Shown piece by piece: positions 1 through 8,439 of a DNA stretch of 19,054 nucleotides (positions within the stretch are counted from its first letter, which is position 1; the number at the start of each line of letters is the position of its first letter). A program made the position numbers and the translations under genes. Origin of the DNA: Legionellales bacterium UBA5158 (GTDB lineage Bacteria; Pseudomonadota; Gammaproteobacteria; DSM-16500). The stretch covers positions 1 to 19,054 of the forward strand of contig DHXK01000239.1 in the NCBI GenBank assembly GCA_002413665.1, given 5' to 3'. Under the pieces are notes generated by a model, which was not told the DNA's origin, ran no database searches, and saw only the letters and a program-made list of their open reading frames with translations.

Positions 1-2
1 AT

Positions 3-2834
3 ACAGAAGCACTTATGTGGTGGGCCGAGGGTTTTGCTAAATTTGCAGAAGTTGTTTTAGCGGATGAGCCACTGCGGAAAAATTTAAATGGTTTTCATAT
101 TTACGAATTAATTCAAAACCACGGCGAAGTGCTTAAGGCCGTTTGCCAGCGTCATGAGTCTCCTTATCAAAAATATTCTGCATTTAATAAACTAATAAAT
201 TATAAAGAGTTAGATTGTCAAGAGCACCCCGCAACGTTATTTGCTCAAACCAAGATAGCAATAAAAGATCTGCATTTGATTGTAAAAAAATATAAACCAT
301 TCGCGGAAGTGTATATTGAAAAATATACGCAATATCCCGCTCTCTTAGATAGAGATGCAGTTGTGTTCGCGGCATTTTACCATGATCAACTTGCTTTAAA
401 AATTTATGCTACACCTCTTTTGATACCTATCTTCAATAACAGGGTCATGAATAAAAAAGACATGAACATTAATTCAAGTAACAAGTGTAAACTTGTTTTG
501 AATAACTCCGAATTAAATAACAACTTGAGTGGTGAGGATTTACATGAGTTCATCGTGCAATTCGGTGATGAAATGTCGGAAATTATTTTTGCAGATCCCA
601 TATTATCAGAACGTATTTTAGCTTATCAAGTATTGGTGAAAGCGCAAAAACAAGGAAAGTTACATCTAGAAGAAAGAACTACTTTGGCTCTGGGCGTAGA
701 AGATAAAGCAGACTTACTGTATCAAAGAGGTCTTGATTACCTAAAGATTCCACAAACTTTAAAAACTGCAGCTGAATGTTTTCGTAAGGCGGCAGCTCTA
801 GGGCATGAGTCAGCGTTCCGGCAGTTATTGCAATTGATCGATAAAATAGATAAAAAATATTATTATATTATCGGTGAATTATATTTCAACAGCACTAATA
901 TTTTTTCTGATAGAGCTAAAGCAGAATTTTGCTTTTTCAAAGCAGTTGAATATGGTGAAATAAAAGCAATTAGTAAATTATTGGAAATTCTAGACAGCGA
1001 TGTTTTTTTTAAAGAACTGAAAGGCTCTATCGCAGAAAATCCTATTTTCAATTTTTGTAGTCAGAAAATTGCAGAATGCAGTTCGCAATTAGCACTACAC
1101 GAAAGTAATAAATTATGGCATAAGCTTTTTAAAATATGTTGTGTTGCTGATGCAAAAAAAGAAGCTATTTATATTAGCCAATTTATTAGTAATAAAAATG
1201 CTGAGGATTTCTTTACCTTAGGTCACTTGCAGTTAGACTATCATTCGCAACAAAGTGAATTGCTGATTCAGAAAGAACATCCGAATTGGTCAGATGAACA
1301 AATACGATTTGAGATGTTGGAACCTGAGTTAACTGCTATGCGGTTAAATGCGGCGATTCCTTACTTCATACATTCAGTTAATATGTATGCAGATTTTTCA
1401 CTTGAAACATTAGTTCGTTTCTTGCGAATACTAGCTTGTACACAATTAGCGAACGCTGAGGTATGCTCGCTGGTGTTGAAAAATAAAGAATTGGCTGGAC
1501 ATAAAGATTTTCCCCCGGAAGAATTGTTTTTAATCTGCCGCGCGAATCCAATGATTATTTGTCATAATGATGCTGCTTTATCGGTAGTACAATACATCAA
1601 ATCCCCAGAGCAATTATATGAATTAGGCTGGAAATGTTTGCTTCATCTTAATAAAGTGTGTGCTAGTACTTATTTATTTTGGTTTAAAGCTTCTCAATGT
1701 GGTCATGCAAAAGCCGCAATGTTAGTAAATTATTTATCTTCACCACACAATTTCGATGAACAGAGTAGATTACTTAAAACCTTAGGTATTCATTTAGATT
1801 TAGAGAATGATGATGGTTTAGAGAATGATAATGTAATGCCTCATTCTTCAGATAAATTTAAAGATATTGTTGGCACTCTTATTTTTTGTTTTAATCAACC
1901 TGAAACATTTTCTTTATCGAACTCTTTAGTCCATCTATGTGCCAAGCTTGATGATGTGAATTTATTACCTAAAAGTGAATGGAAGACTATCGATACTCTG
2001 GATCGTAACCAACAGTCTCCATTAGAAGTTTTATTTAATACATGGGGATCTTCTGCTGTGCAACGGTGGCACGCAGTTTTTCAAGAAGATAAAGCTTCTG
2101 TCGATACTTTTTATCTTGCTTTAATGAATACAAGGGGCGATGTATCGGTTGAGTATCGTGAGTTACAACAACAATTCATATCAACATATCTAGATAGTTT
2201 TCGAAACCTGAAGCAAGTGCAAAAAAGTGTTCTACTACGATCGTTGTGGTATCTCGCGAAAGCAAACGATGTCGAGGGAGTAAACTTTGTTATACGGTCT
2301 GTTGATCCTGCGATTGCTATTGGCGTTATAAATGGTTTATTAAAAAATCTATTTACTAGCTCAACTTCAAATAGTTTGTTTATCCCTGCTGCAAGCGGAG
2401 AAATTAAAACGTCTCTTCATGCTTATCGCGATGAAATAATGAAACATTGGGGGGATCTGATTCAAGATCTTTTAGTTCACTTACGAACTTACCCTATGGA
2501 GCAAATATTTTTCGATTATGGTTATCAAGCTAAATTATGTTTTGCGACTAGTTTAAAAGCCATCAAATTGACGTCTCATCAAGATGAATCAAATGGACTA
2601 ATTGATTTGCAGGTTGCTATACACCTCACAACATTTATGAATACTTTGTTGGAACAAAATCATCAAACTTGCCTTGCTAAAATTTGTCGTTTTATGAAGA
2701 TAAATAAAATACATGAATCCGTGCTGGTTGAAGATGTGAAACAGGTTGTTGCTGCTAGTTTTAGAAGAAGTATGAGAGTCAACAGATTTGAGGCTAGGCT
2801 TCTAAATAATATACGCGGTATTAATAAAACTTAG
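3..2834 (+). CDS. Large Sel1/TPR-like helical repeat protein, 5'-truncated by window edge
   Basis: The frame is open from the first bases of the window. The first ATG is at 15, but the codons before it (Thr-Glu-Ala-Leu) also read through, so the true start is probably outside. About 940 residues are visible. Several stretches fit degenerate Sel1-like repeats (pattern YxxG...A..F..KA...G...A): about 234-270 (ending FRKAAALGHESAFRQL), 284-321, 441-470 and 535-575 (YELGWKC then FWFKASQCGHAKAAML), numbered from the ATG at 15. The first 215 residues hold a different helical repeat, compared in the findings. No signal peptide or membrane segment is visible, though the N-terminus is missing. Sel1 repeats are protein-protein interaction scaffolds, and long ones are common among secreted effectors of Legionella and Coxiella, so an effector role is possible but unproven. 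The last codons overlap, tail to tail, the minus-strand Ig-like fragment. Confidence 0.8.
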   Translation, partial: TEALMWWAEGFAKFAEVVLADEPLRKNLNGFHIYELIQNHGEVLKAVCQRHESPYQKYSAFNKLINYKELDCQEHPATLFAQTKIAIKDLHLIVKKYKPFAEVYIEKYTQYPALLDRDAVVFAAFYHDQLALKIYATPLLIPIFNNRVMNKKDMNINSSNKCKLVLNNSELNNNLSGEDLHEFIVQFGDEMSEIIFADPILSERILAYQVLVKAQKQGKLHLEERTTLALGVEDKADLLYQRGLDYLKIPQTLKTAAECFRKAAALGHESAFRQLLQLIDKIDKKYYYIIGELYFNSTNIFSDRAKAEFCFFKAVEYGEIKAISKLLEILDSDVFFKELKGSIAENPIFNFCSQKIAECSSQLALHESNKLWHKLFKICCVADAKKEAIYISQFISNKNAEDFFTLGHLQLDYHSQQSELLIQKEHPNWSDEQIRFEMLEPELTAMRLNAAIPYFIHSVNMYADFSLETLVRFLRILACTQLANAEVCSLVLKNKELAGHKDFPPEELFLICRANPMIICHNDAALSVVQYIKSPEQLYELGWKCLLHLNKVCASTYLFWFKASQCGHAKAAMLVNYLSSPHNFDEQSRLLKTLGIHLDLENDDGLENDNVMPHSSDKFKDIVGTLIFCFNQPETFSLSNSLVHLCAKLDDVNLLPKSEWKTIDTLDRNQQSPLEVLFNTWGSSAVQRWHAVFQEDKASVDTFYLALMNTRGDVSVEYRELQQQFISTYLDSFRNLKQVQKSVLLRSLWYLAKANDVEGVNFVIRSVDPAIAIGVINGLLKNLFTSSTSNSLFIPAASGEIKTSLHAYRDEIMKHWGDLIQDLLVHLRTYPMEQIFFDYGYQAKLCFATSLKAIKLTSHQDESNGLIDLQVAIHLTTFMNTLLEQNHQTCLAKICRFMKINKIHESVLVEDVKQVVAASFRRSMRVNRFEARLLNNIRGINKT

Positions 2835-3303
2835 GTTTTCCTGCTGGAACTAAAATATTATAAGGCTCCATAAAAGTTTTTAGGTATTGACTAGATGCAC
2901 TTGCTGAGAAACGAAATAGTCTTTGAGGGCAACTCGTAGTATCGTTATTTAAAATAGATATCTTGTAATTCACGGGTCTAAATTTAGATGTTGTTTGCGT
3001 GCTAGGTGAGAGTTTTAAAGTAGGTGGTTTAGTTACGCAGGAGCTCGTGACGACGCTGTAACCACTGGAGGCGCTTCCTACAAATGTAGGGGCGGTTGCA
3101 TTCGTTGCAGTAGCAATAACATTATATGTAGATGCTGGCGTGGAGGCTGTTGAACTCACTACCAACGTGGCGTTAGCATTCGCTCCCGGTGCAAGCGTAA
3201 GTGAACTGACACTTAAATCCATATTGAGTGTGTAGCACATGCGGCTGAGCGTTGTGAGTATTGATCTAAACTGGGTTTGGATAACGTATGATAACAGGTT
3301 CAA
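2821..3303 (-). pseudogene. Fragment of a surface protein with tandem Ig-like (NEW3-like) domains
   Basis: The frame encodes up to 160 residues. The first available initiator is a TTG at 3303; the first ATGs fall at residues 22 and 28, and there is no signal peptide. From about residue 28 it reads as the end of one Ig-like domain (LSVSSLTLAPGANANATLVV, then the TYNVIATATN strand). A Cys-containing linker follows, then a second domain begins (PTLKLSPSTQ ... VNYKISILNNDTTSC). Such domains occur in tandem in large secreted enzymes and surface proteins as about 90-100 residue units, often with the NNDxxxC motif. Here the first unit lacks its N-terminal part and the second stops after about 65 residues with an unrelated tail (VPAGKPKFY). 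A truncated remnant is the simplest reading; a short intact gene is less likely. It overlaps the end of the Sel1-like gene by 14 bases. Confidence 0.55.
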
Positions 3304-3335
3304 TTGTGGTTGGAGAATTTAATGAGAAGAGATCT

Positions 3336-3349
3336 ATCTTAATTAAGAT
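3336..3349. repeat. 14-bp perfect palindrome in a short gene-free gap
   Basis: ATCTTAATTAAGAT is a perfect dyad. Flanking GATCT and GGATC extend the symmetry imperfectly. It lies in the roughly 200-bp gap between the Ig-like fragment and the end of tpsB. It could be an operator-like site or chance in AT-rich DNA. I see nothing else in this gap apart from the AT-rich run just downstream of the tpsB stop codon. Confidence 0.3.
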
Positions 3350-3509
3350 TGGATCACGAACAAGGAAGATGCCTCAAGCAATAGATTGCTGCTTGTTAAA
3401 GTTCTCATATCTTATCCGTGATTTATGTTGCTAAACTAATTATCGTTATGCTGTGAAATGCGTAAGTCTTGCAACTTAAGAAATAAACAACTATTTTTAT
3501 TTATTTATT

Positions 3510-5249
3510 TTATCCCAATAGCGTGACGCTAAAAAATACTCGCGGCAAACGACCGTTAATATTTGCTGCAACCAGAGATCCCACCTTGCGCGTTAAAGGT
3601 TGAGCGATTAATACGTTTCCAGTAAAGTTTTTAGTAAAGATAAAACGTGCGCCTGCGCCTGTCGAAGTAGCGCTGTAACTTGAACTTTGACCTACTAAAA
3701 ATTTATTATTAAAAATCACACCAGCATCATAAAAAATATAAAGTTGTGAAGATTGAAAAAAAGTTTTCTGAGGAAAAAAATTCGCTCGAAATTCTAGACT
3801 GCCCGCATAACCTTTATCGCCACTGATTTCACCTGCATCATAACCACGACCCAATGCTTGTTGAACACCACCAAAACTAATTTGCTCACTTGCCAATAAA
3901 GGCTGGTTTGAATATTGTCCAGTTAAGAATGCAGAAAAAGAAAATCGTGTAGAACCTAAAGGCTGCAGATGGCTTAAATCCATTACAATTCTAGAAAAAT
4001 GATTGCTAGCACCAGCTCGTGATGTTTGCACAAATAACGCATTACCCTGAGCAATAGTTGTTTCACCTAAAACAGGTATGCCTGTTTCAACATGAAGTCC
4101 AATAGAGCTAGCACCTTTCCAGGCATCTGCAATGTCAAAATTTCCACCTATTTTTATCGTACGCAAATGATCGACATATAGAGTTGCTTTGGCGGGTGAG
4201 AAAACCGTTTTGTTATCGATGTAATTGAACCCACCATCTAAAGTGAGGTTCTGTGTGCGTGACCTAATGAGTGGATATTGAATAGTAGTATTATAGGTAT
4301 TTGCGGTACCTTCAATTTTTAAAGGACGTAATGTTAATCCCGGACGAGTCCTTGCCTCGTTAGCACTTAAAATCCATCGCATGCCTTTACTGCCTAGCGG
4401 CGTGCTATGTAAGATTTGTCCGAATTTTAATTCTTGAGGGCGCGTTGTTGTTTGAGTACTAATTTGAGTGCTATCACCTGACCTGAATAAAGAATATAGC
4501 TCCCCACCAACACTAATCTCATTAGGACCGATATAACGTGTGCCATAATTATCATATGACACATAACCTGTAGCCAATTTGGTATCGGTTAATAAATTTA
4601 TATCTGTTCCGCCTACCCTATTTTTTGCGGGTATTAATACTGCTTTGGTTTCTACACCAGGAATTTCATTCGATAATAATAAATATTTTTCCATTACTTT
4701 TATGTGTAACGGTTTAGAAGCGATAATGTTATCGCCATAAGCTTGTAATAACGCTTTAGCGCCTCGCGGTCTGCCTATTACTTTTACCTGAGCAATATAC
4801 CCTTCAATGACTCTTATTTTCACTATACCGTTAGCTACTTTTTGAGGAGGAAGAATAGCTCGCGTTAAAATATATCCTTCGTTACGATAAAAGTTAGTAA
4901 TGCTTTGCACTATACCTTGAAGTTGCACAACAGAAATGGTGGTGCCTAGCTTATCTTTGTAAAGTGCTTCTAATTGTTGATCAGAATAAACAGTATTATT
5001 TTCTAAAATAATTTTTGTTAATTTAAATTTAATTTTTGCAGCTTCTGAGCCGAGTGGACTAGAGGGTGGAGGTGTAGCCGTCACTATTCTAGAAGTGACA
5101 GGTGGATTAGCTTGAGGCTGTTTACTTAAATTAGCGCTAATTCGTTCTGGTGATACACTAGAAGGCAAAACAGGTGGGGTAGTTGCTGCCCAGACAACGC
5201 TGTTAATCAGAAAAGTTGTCACGACGCCTGCTCGAATGATCCTGCTCAT
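3510..5249 (-). CDS. TpsB outer-membrane transporter of a two-partner secretion system (ShlB/FhaC family)
   Basis: The 579-residue product is the expected size for an Omp85-superfamily TpsB pore, which moves its TpsA partner across the outer membrane. A signal peptide covers residues 1-21 (hydrophobic core, likely cut after VWA). A Pro-rich linker follows to about 70. A first POTRA domain runs about 74-150 (KFKLTKIILENN...GYILTRAILPPQ...GIVKIRVIEG), a second about 152-224, then a beta-barrel from about 226. The conserved loop-6 motif is present as LGRGYDAGEISGDKG (GRGY at 467-470), matching the family's (V/I)RGY. The start is supported by an AAGGAAG ribosome-binding site 6 bases upstream. An odd detail is that the last strand reads FFSVTLLG, ending in Gly rather than the usual aromatic residue. 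The gene is divergent from tpsA, not in an operon with it. The assignment is firm; the substrate is inferred from adjacency. Confidence 0.95.
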   Translation of the reverse strand: MSRIIRAGVVTTFLINSVVWAATTPPVLPSSVSPERISANLSKQPQANPPVTSRIVTATPPPSSPLGSEAAKIKFKLTKIILENNTVYSDQQLEALYKDKLGTTISVVQLQGIVQSITNFYRNEGYILTRAILPPQKVANGIVKIRVIEGYIAQVKVIGRPRGAKALLQAYGDNIIASKPLHIKVMEKYLLLSNEIPGVETKAVLIPAKNRVGGTDINLLTDTKLATGYVSYDNYGTRYIGPNEISVGGELYSLFRSGDSTQISTQTTTRPQELKFGQILHSTPLGSKGMRWILSANEARTRPGLTLRPLKIEGTANTYNTTIQYPLIRSRTQNLTLDGGFNYIDNKTVFSPAKATLYVDHLRTIKIGGNFDIADAWKGASSIGLHVETGIPVLGETTIAQGNALFVQTSRAGASNHFSRIVMDLSHLQPLGSTRFSFSAFLTGQYSNQPLLASEQISFGGVQQALGRGYDAGEISGDKGYAGSLEFRANFFPQKTFFQSSQLYIFYDAGVIFNNKFLVGQSSSYSATSTGAGARFIFTKNFTGNVLIAQPLTRKVGSLVAANINGRLPRVFFSVTLLG

Positions 5250-5390
5250 TTTACGCTTCCTTGCATAAACAAATAGGTCGCATTATAACGTCAACATATT
5301 TCTAATACCATAAATGATTTTCGTATTCTAGTTCTGTTAATTCGGTTATATTGTAAGTTCTTCTTTAGCATCAATTAATGGAATAATGAA
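5250..5390. promoter_or_regulatory. Shared divergent promoter region of tpsB and tpsA
   Basis: This 141-bp gap separates the start codons of two divergent genes, so both promoters and any shared operator must lie here or inside the genes. It is very AT-rich. On the tpsB side a strong AAGGAAG ribosome-binding site sits next to the start. On the tpsA side only a weak GGAAT lies about 8 bases before the ATG. A TATATT hexamer about 40 bases upstream of tpsA could serve as a -10 box. I cannot point to a convincing -35 or operator. Confidence 0.5.
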
Positions 5391-8378
5391 ATGCCCAAGA
5401 AACATAACATTGCATCACCTCTAATTATCCAACTGACTCTCATTTTAAGCTTAGATTTGATTATGAGTGCGGCCTATGCCAATCCTGAACTTGGAGGCAT
5501 TACCTCTGGAAATGCAGCCATTACTCAAAGCAATCACAACACAGTCATTAATCAGAGCAGCCAGCAAGCCATTATCAATTGGAACAGTTTTAATATTGAT
5601 GCAAATGAATCTACCCATTTCCAACAACCTACTGGTGGTATGACGCTCAACCGTATTAGCGCGAATCAAGGTGCCTCACGTATCTTCGGGAAATTATCGG
5701 CAACTGGCAGTATTATTTTAGTGAATGGTGCAGGAATTTATTTTGGGCCTACTGCTATGGTCAATGTCAGTCATTTAATTGCATCCACTTCTGATATTTC
5801 GAATGCGCATTTTCTTTCCGGTAATTACATTTTTGATCAACCATCTGCTTACAATGGATCTATTGTTAACGATGGAAAAATTATCGCTTCCAATCATGGT
5901 CTAGTCGCCCTACTGGGAACAAGTACTGTGAATAATGGCTTGATTCAAGCTGAGCTAGGCAACGTAATACTTGCTTCAGGAAATCAATTCACATTGGATT
6001 TTAATGGTGACCAGTTGGTTAATTTTGGCGTCAATGGGGCTATTACTCAAAAGGGTGTAGATGCAGATGGCAACATTTTAAATTCAGGCGTATCCAATAC
6101 AGGAACGATACTCGCCGATGGCGGTAAAATCATTGTGACCGCACAAGCGGCTCAAGGTGTTCTGGATAATGTAATTGATATGGGTGGTGTAGCTCAGGCG
6201 CGCTCTGTATCACATCAAGATGGTGCTATTATTTTATCTGGCGGCGCGAATGGCAACGTTGTTGTTTCCGGCACACTTGATGCCTCTGGAAAAACTTCAG
6301 AGGCTACTGGTGGTGACATTAAAGTGTTAGGGAACGTTGTGCACCTTGCTTCAACTGCAAGTGTAGATGTCAGTGGAGATAAAGGTGGTGGTGAAATTCT
6401 CGTGGGCGGGAATTATCATGGTACAGGCTTAGAACAGCGTGCACTTTCTACCATCATTGATGCTGGCGCTGTTTTAAATGCTAATGCTTTAACTCAAGGC
6501 AATGGTGGAAAAGTTATTGCATGGTCTGATGGCGCTACATTGTTTCATGGCAATATTTTCGCACAAGGCGGAGCTTTGGGTGGTAATGGTGGTTTTGTTG
6601 AAACATCTGGTCATTATCTTAATATCGCAAATTCTAGGGTAAATACTCTAGCCCACAAAGGTCTGACAGGTACATGGTTGTTAGATCCTAATAATGTCAG
6701 TATCAACTCAGATCCAAGTTCTAATTCAGGGCAACATGGAGACATTTATCAACCCAATAACGGAGACGGTGCCCCTTCCACTATTAATGCAGGGGAGTTA
6801 ATGACTGCATTAGAATCCAGTAATATTGAGGTTACTACAACGGCCTTTGACGGAGCGCCTGGTCCCGATGTCGGTGATATCTCTGTAGATGCAGCACTTA
6901 ATTGGACATCAGCTAATTCATTAACTTTAACTGCAGTTAATAATATTTATCTTAACGCAGATATTACGGCACTCAATGGAGGCTTAAGATTAAGTGCAGT
7001 AAATGGCGTACAAAGCCTTACAACAGGCACCATAGGATCTGGTTCTATTGGTGGGCCAGTAGGCAGCGTTACCGCAAATATTAATGTTAAAGATTTCAGT
7101 CTACTTCAAGGGCAATGGTTTCAAAGTTCACCTACCTTACCAGTGTTTAATGTTACCCATGATTTTGACATCACTGTAAATAGCTCAGTTTATAATAATT
7201 ATTATAATGCACAATTTACACGCCTGAACACGAGTGGGGGCTTTAATGGCATCAGCGATGTGTTTGGCTTGCAAGGTATAGCATCAGGATTTTTAAATAC
7301 TGACTATCAAGTAATGGCTAATATTGATGGTCAAGTAACTCAGTTTTGGCAAAATGGGCTAGGTTTCGCCCCTGTCGCGTTTTCAGCTACCAACGAACAG
7401 TTACCGTACATTGGGACATTTGATGGCGGAAATTTTACAATAAGCAATTTGTTTGAGTCTCTTAGCGGAGAGGTGTTTGGCGGATTATTCGCTAACTCTG
7501 GCGGCACGCTTAGAAATGTAAATTTAACGAACTTCACCATCAATGTAACTCAAGATCCAAACAGCACAACTTTTTCTGCGATAGGATTATTAGCAGGTCA
7601 AAATTTTGGTACAGTATCAAATTCTTCATCTAGTGGCATCATTAATGCTACGCTAAACTCGAATACTTCATACCTGGGTGGTTTGGTTGGGTTTAATTCA
7701 GGTAATATCACTGGATCAACTAGCACAGCAAACATTAGTGTTACAGCTGCAGATAATCCTGTTATTTATGCTGGAGGTATCTTCGGCTTAAACAACGGTG
7801 GATCCGTTACTAATTCATTTATTCCTGCTAGTAGTGCTAATGTATTCACTCTAAATAGTGCCAGTCCAACGCAAAATTGGATAATCAACGGAGCCAATAG
7901 CGGTACAGTGACATTCTCCGATATCTCAAGCTCAGTTATTTTTAATGGATTTCAAAACATAGTGGGCGGAGATAATAATGACAATTTCACCATAACACCT
8001 ACTGGTAGTATAAGTGGATCTGTTAATGGTGGTGGTGGAGCTAATACTATTAATTTTAACGCTCCAGCCACTTTGAATGTTGGAGGCAGTAATGTGAGTG
8101 TTAATGGTCATCAATTTAGTTTTTCAAATATTCAAACTTTTAGTGGAACCTTTAATCCTGTGATTACAGCAGCAACACAAACTGCTTTAAATTTTGGGGT
8201 ATTCGGAGTCAATACGAGTGGAGAGCCTGCAGAAGGTGTAAATCCATCAGAAACTGCATTAGCTGTCACCGTAGAAAATATAATGAGCTTGGCGCAAAAT
8301 ATGAAGACTATGGAAGATCAGGTCAGTAAAGAAGACAGTGCCGTCACCAACAGCAAAAAAATTAATGCTAATTGTTAA
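5391..8378 (+). CDS. TpsA exoprotein: haemagglutinin-type TPS domain with GLUG repeats
   Basis: The 995-residue secreted protein is the probable cargo of the adjacent TpsB. A signal peptide is cut after AYA at residue 30. The TPS secretion domain spans about 31-290: NTVINQSS, then WNSFNIDANESTHFQQP near 64-80, NRISANQGASRIFG near 87-100, and NGAGIYFG (112-118 region) where the family usually has NPNG-I-x-FG. A beta-helix-like passenger follows, with the exoprotein signature GTWLLDPNNV at about 427-436. Four GLUG-type repeats lie near 697-810 (GGLFANSGG, IGLLAGQNFG, LGGLVGFNSG, AGGIFGLNNGG). A GGDNNDNF stretch at 859-866 precedes the C-terminal region. The protein is short beside many TpsA adhesins. 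The only cysteine is the final residue. The role is probably adhesion or surface interaction; the precise ligand cannot be told. Confidence 0.92.
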   Translation: MPKKHNIASPLIIQLTLILSLDLIMSAAYANPELGGITSGNAAITQSNHNTVINQSSQQAIINWNSFNIDANESTHFQQPTGGMTLNRISANQGASRIFGKLSATGSIILVNGAGIYFGPTAMVNVSHLIASTSDISNAHFLSGNYIFDQPSAYNGSIVNDGKIIASNHGLVALLGTSTVNNGLIQAELGNVILASGNQFTLDFNGDQLVNFGVNGAITQKGVDADGNILNSGVSNTGTILADGGKIIVTAQAAQGVLDNVIDMGGVAQARSVSHQDGAIILSGGANGNVVVSGTLDASGKTSEATGGDIKVLGNVVHLASTASVDVSGDKGGGEILVGGNYHGTGLEQRALSTIIDAGAVLNANALTQGNGGKVIAWSDGATLFHGNIFAQGGALGGNGGFVETSGHYLNIANSRVNTLAHKGLTGTWLLDPNNVSINSDPSSNSGQHGDIYQPNNGDGAPSTINAGELMTALESSNIEVTTTAFDGAPGPDVGDISVDAALNWTSANSLTLTAVNNIYLNADITALNGGLRLSAVNGVQSLTTGTIGSGSIGGPVGSVTANINVKDFSLLQGQWFQSSPTLPVFNVTHDFDITVNSSVYNNYYNAQFTRLNTSGGFNGISDVFGLQGIASGFLNTDYQVMANIDGQVTQFWQNGLGFAPVAFSATNEQLPYIGTFDGGNFTISNLFESLSGEVFGGLFANSGGTLRNVNLTNFTINVTQDPNSTTFSAIGLLAGQNFGTVSNSSSSGIINATLNSNTSYLGGLVGFNSGNITGSTSTANISVTAADNPVIYAGGIFGLNNGGSVTNSFIPASSANVFTLNSASPTQNWIINGANSGTVTFSDISSSVIFNGFQNIVGGDNNDNFTITPTGSISGSVNGGGGANTINFNAPATLNVGGSNVSVNGHQFSFSNIQTFSGTFNPVITAATQTALNFGVFGVNTSGEPAEGVNPSETALAVTVENIMSLAQNMKTMEDQVSKEDSAVTNSKKINANC

Positions 8379-8439
8379 TGGATGTCTCGTTTTAAAATGC
8401 AGGCAGCGTCATCATTAGCACAAGACGATAATGTCATAC

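Noticed and set aside
7965..8055. RTX-like calcium-binding repeat in TpsA (GGDNNDNF)
   Set aside because: Only one degenerate copy is present, without the tandem nonapeptides of true RTX proteins; such motifs occur singly in other TpsA exoproteins.
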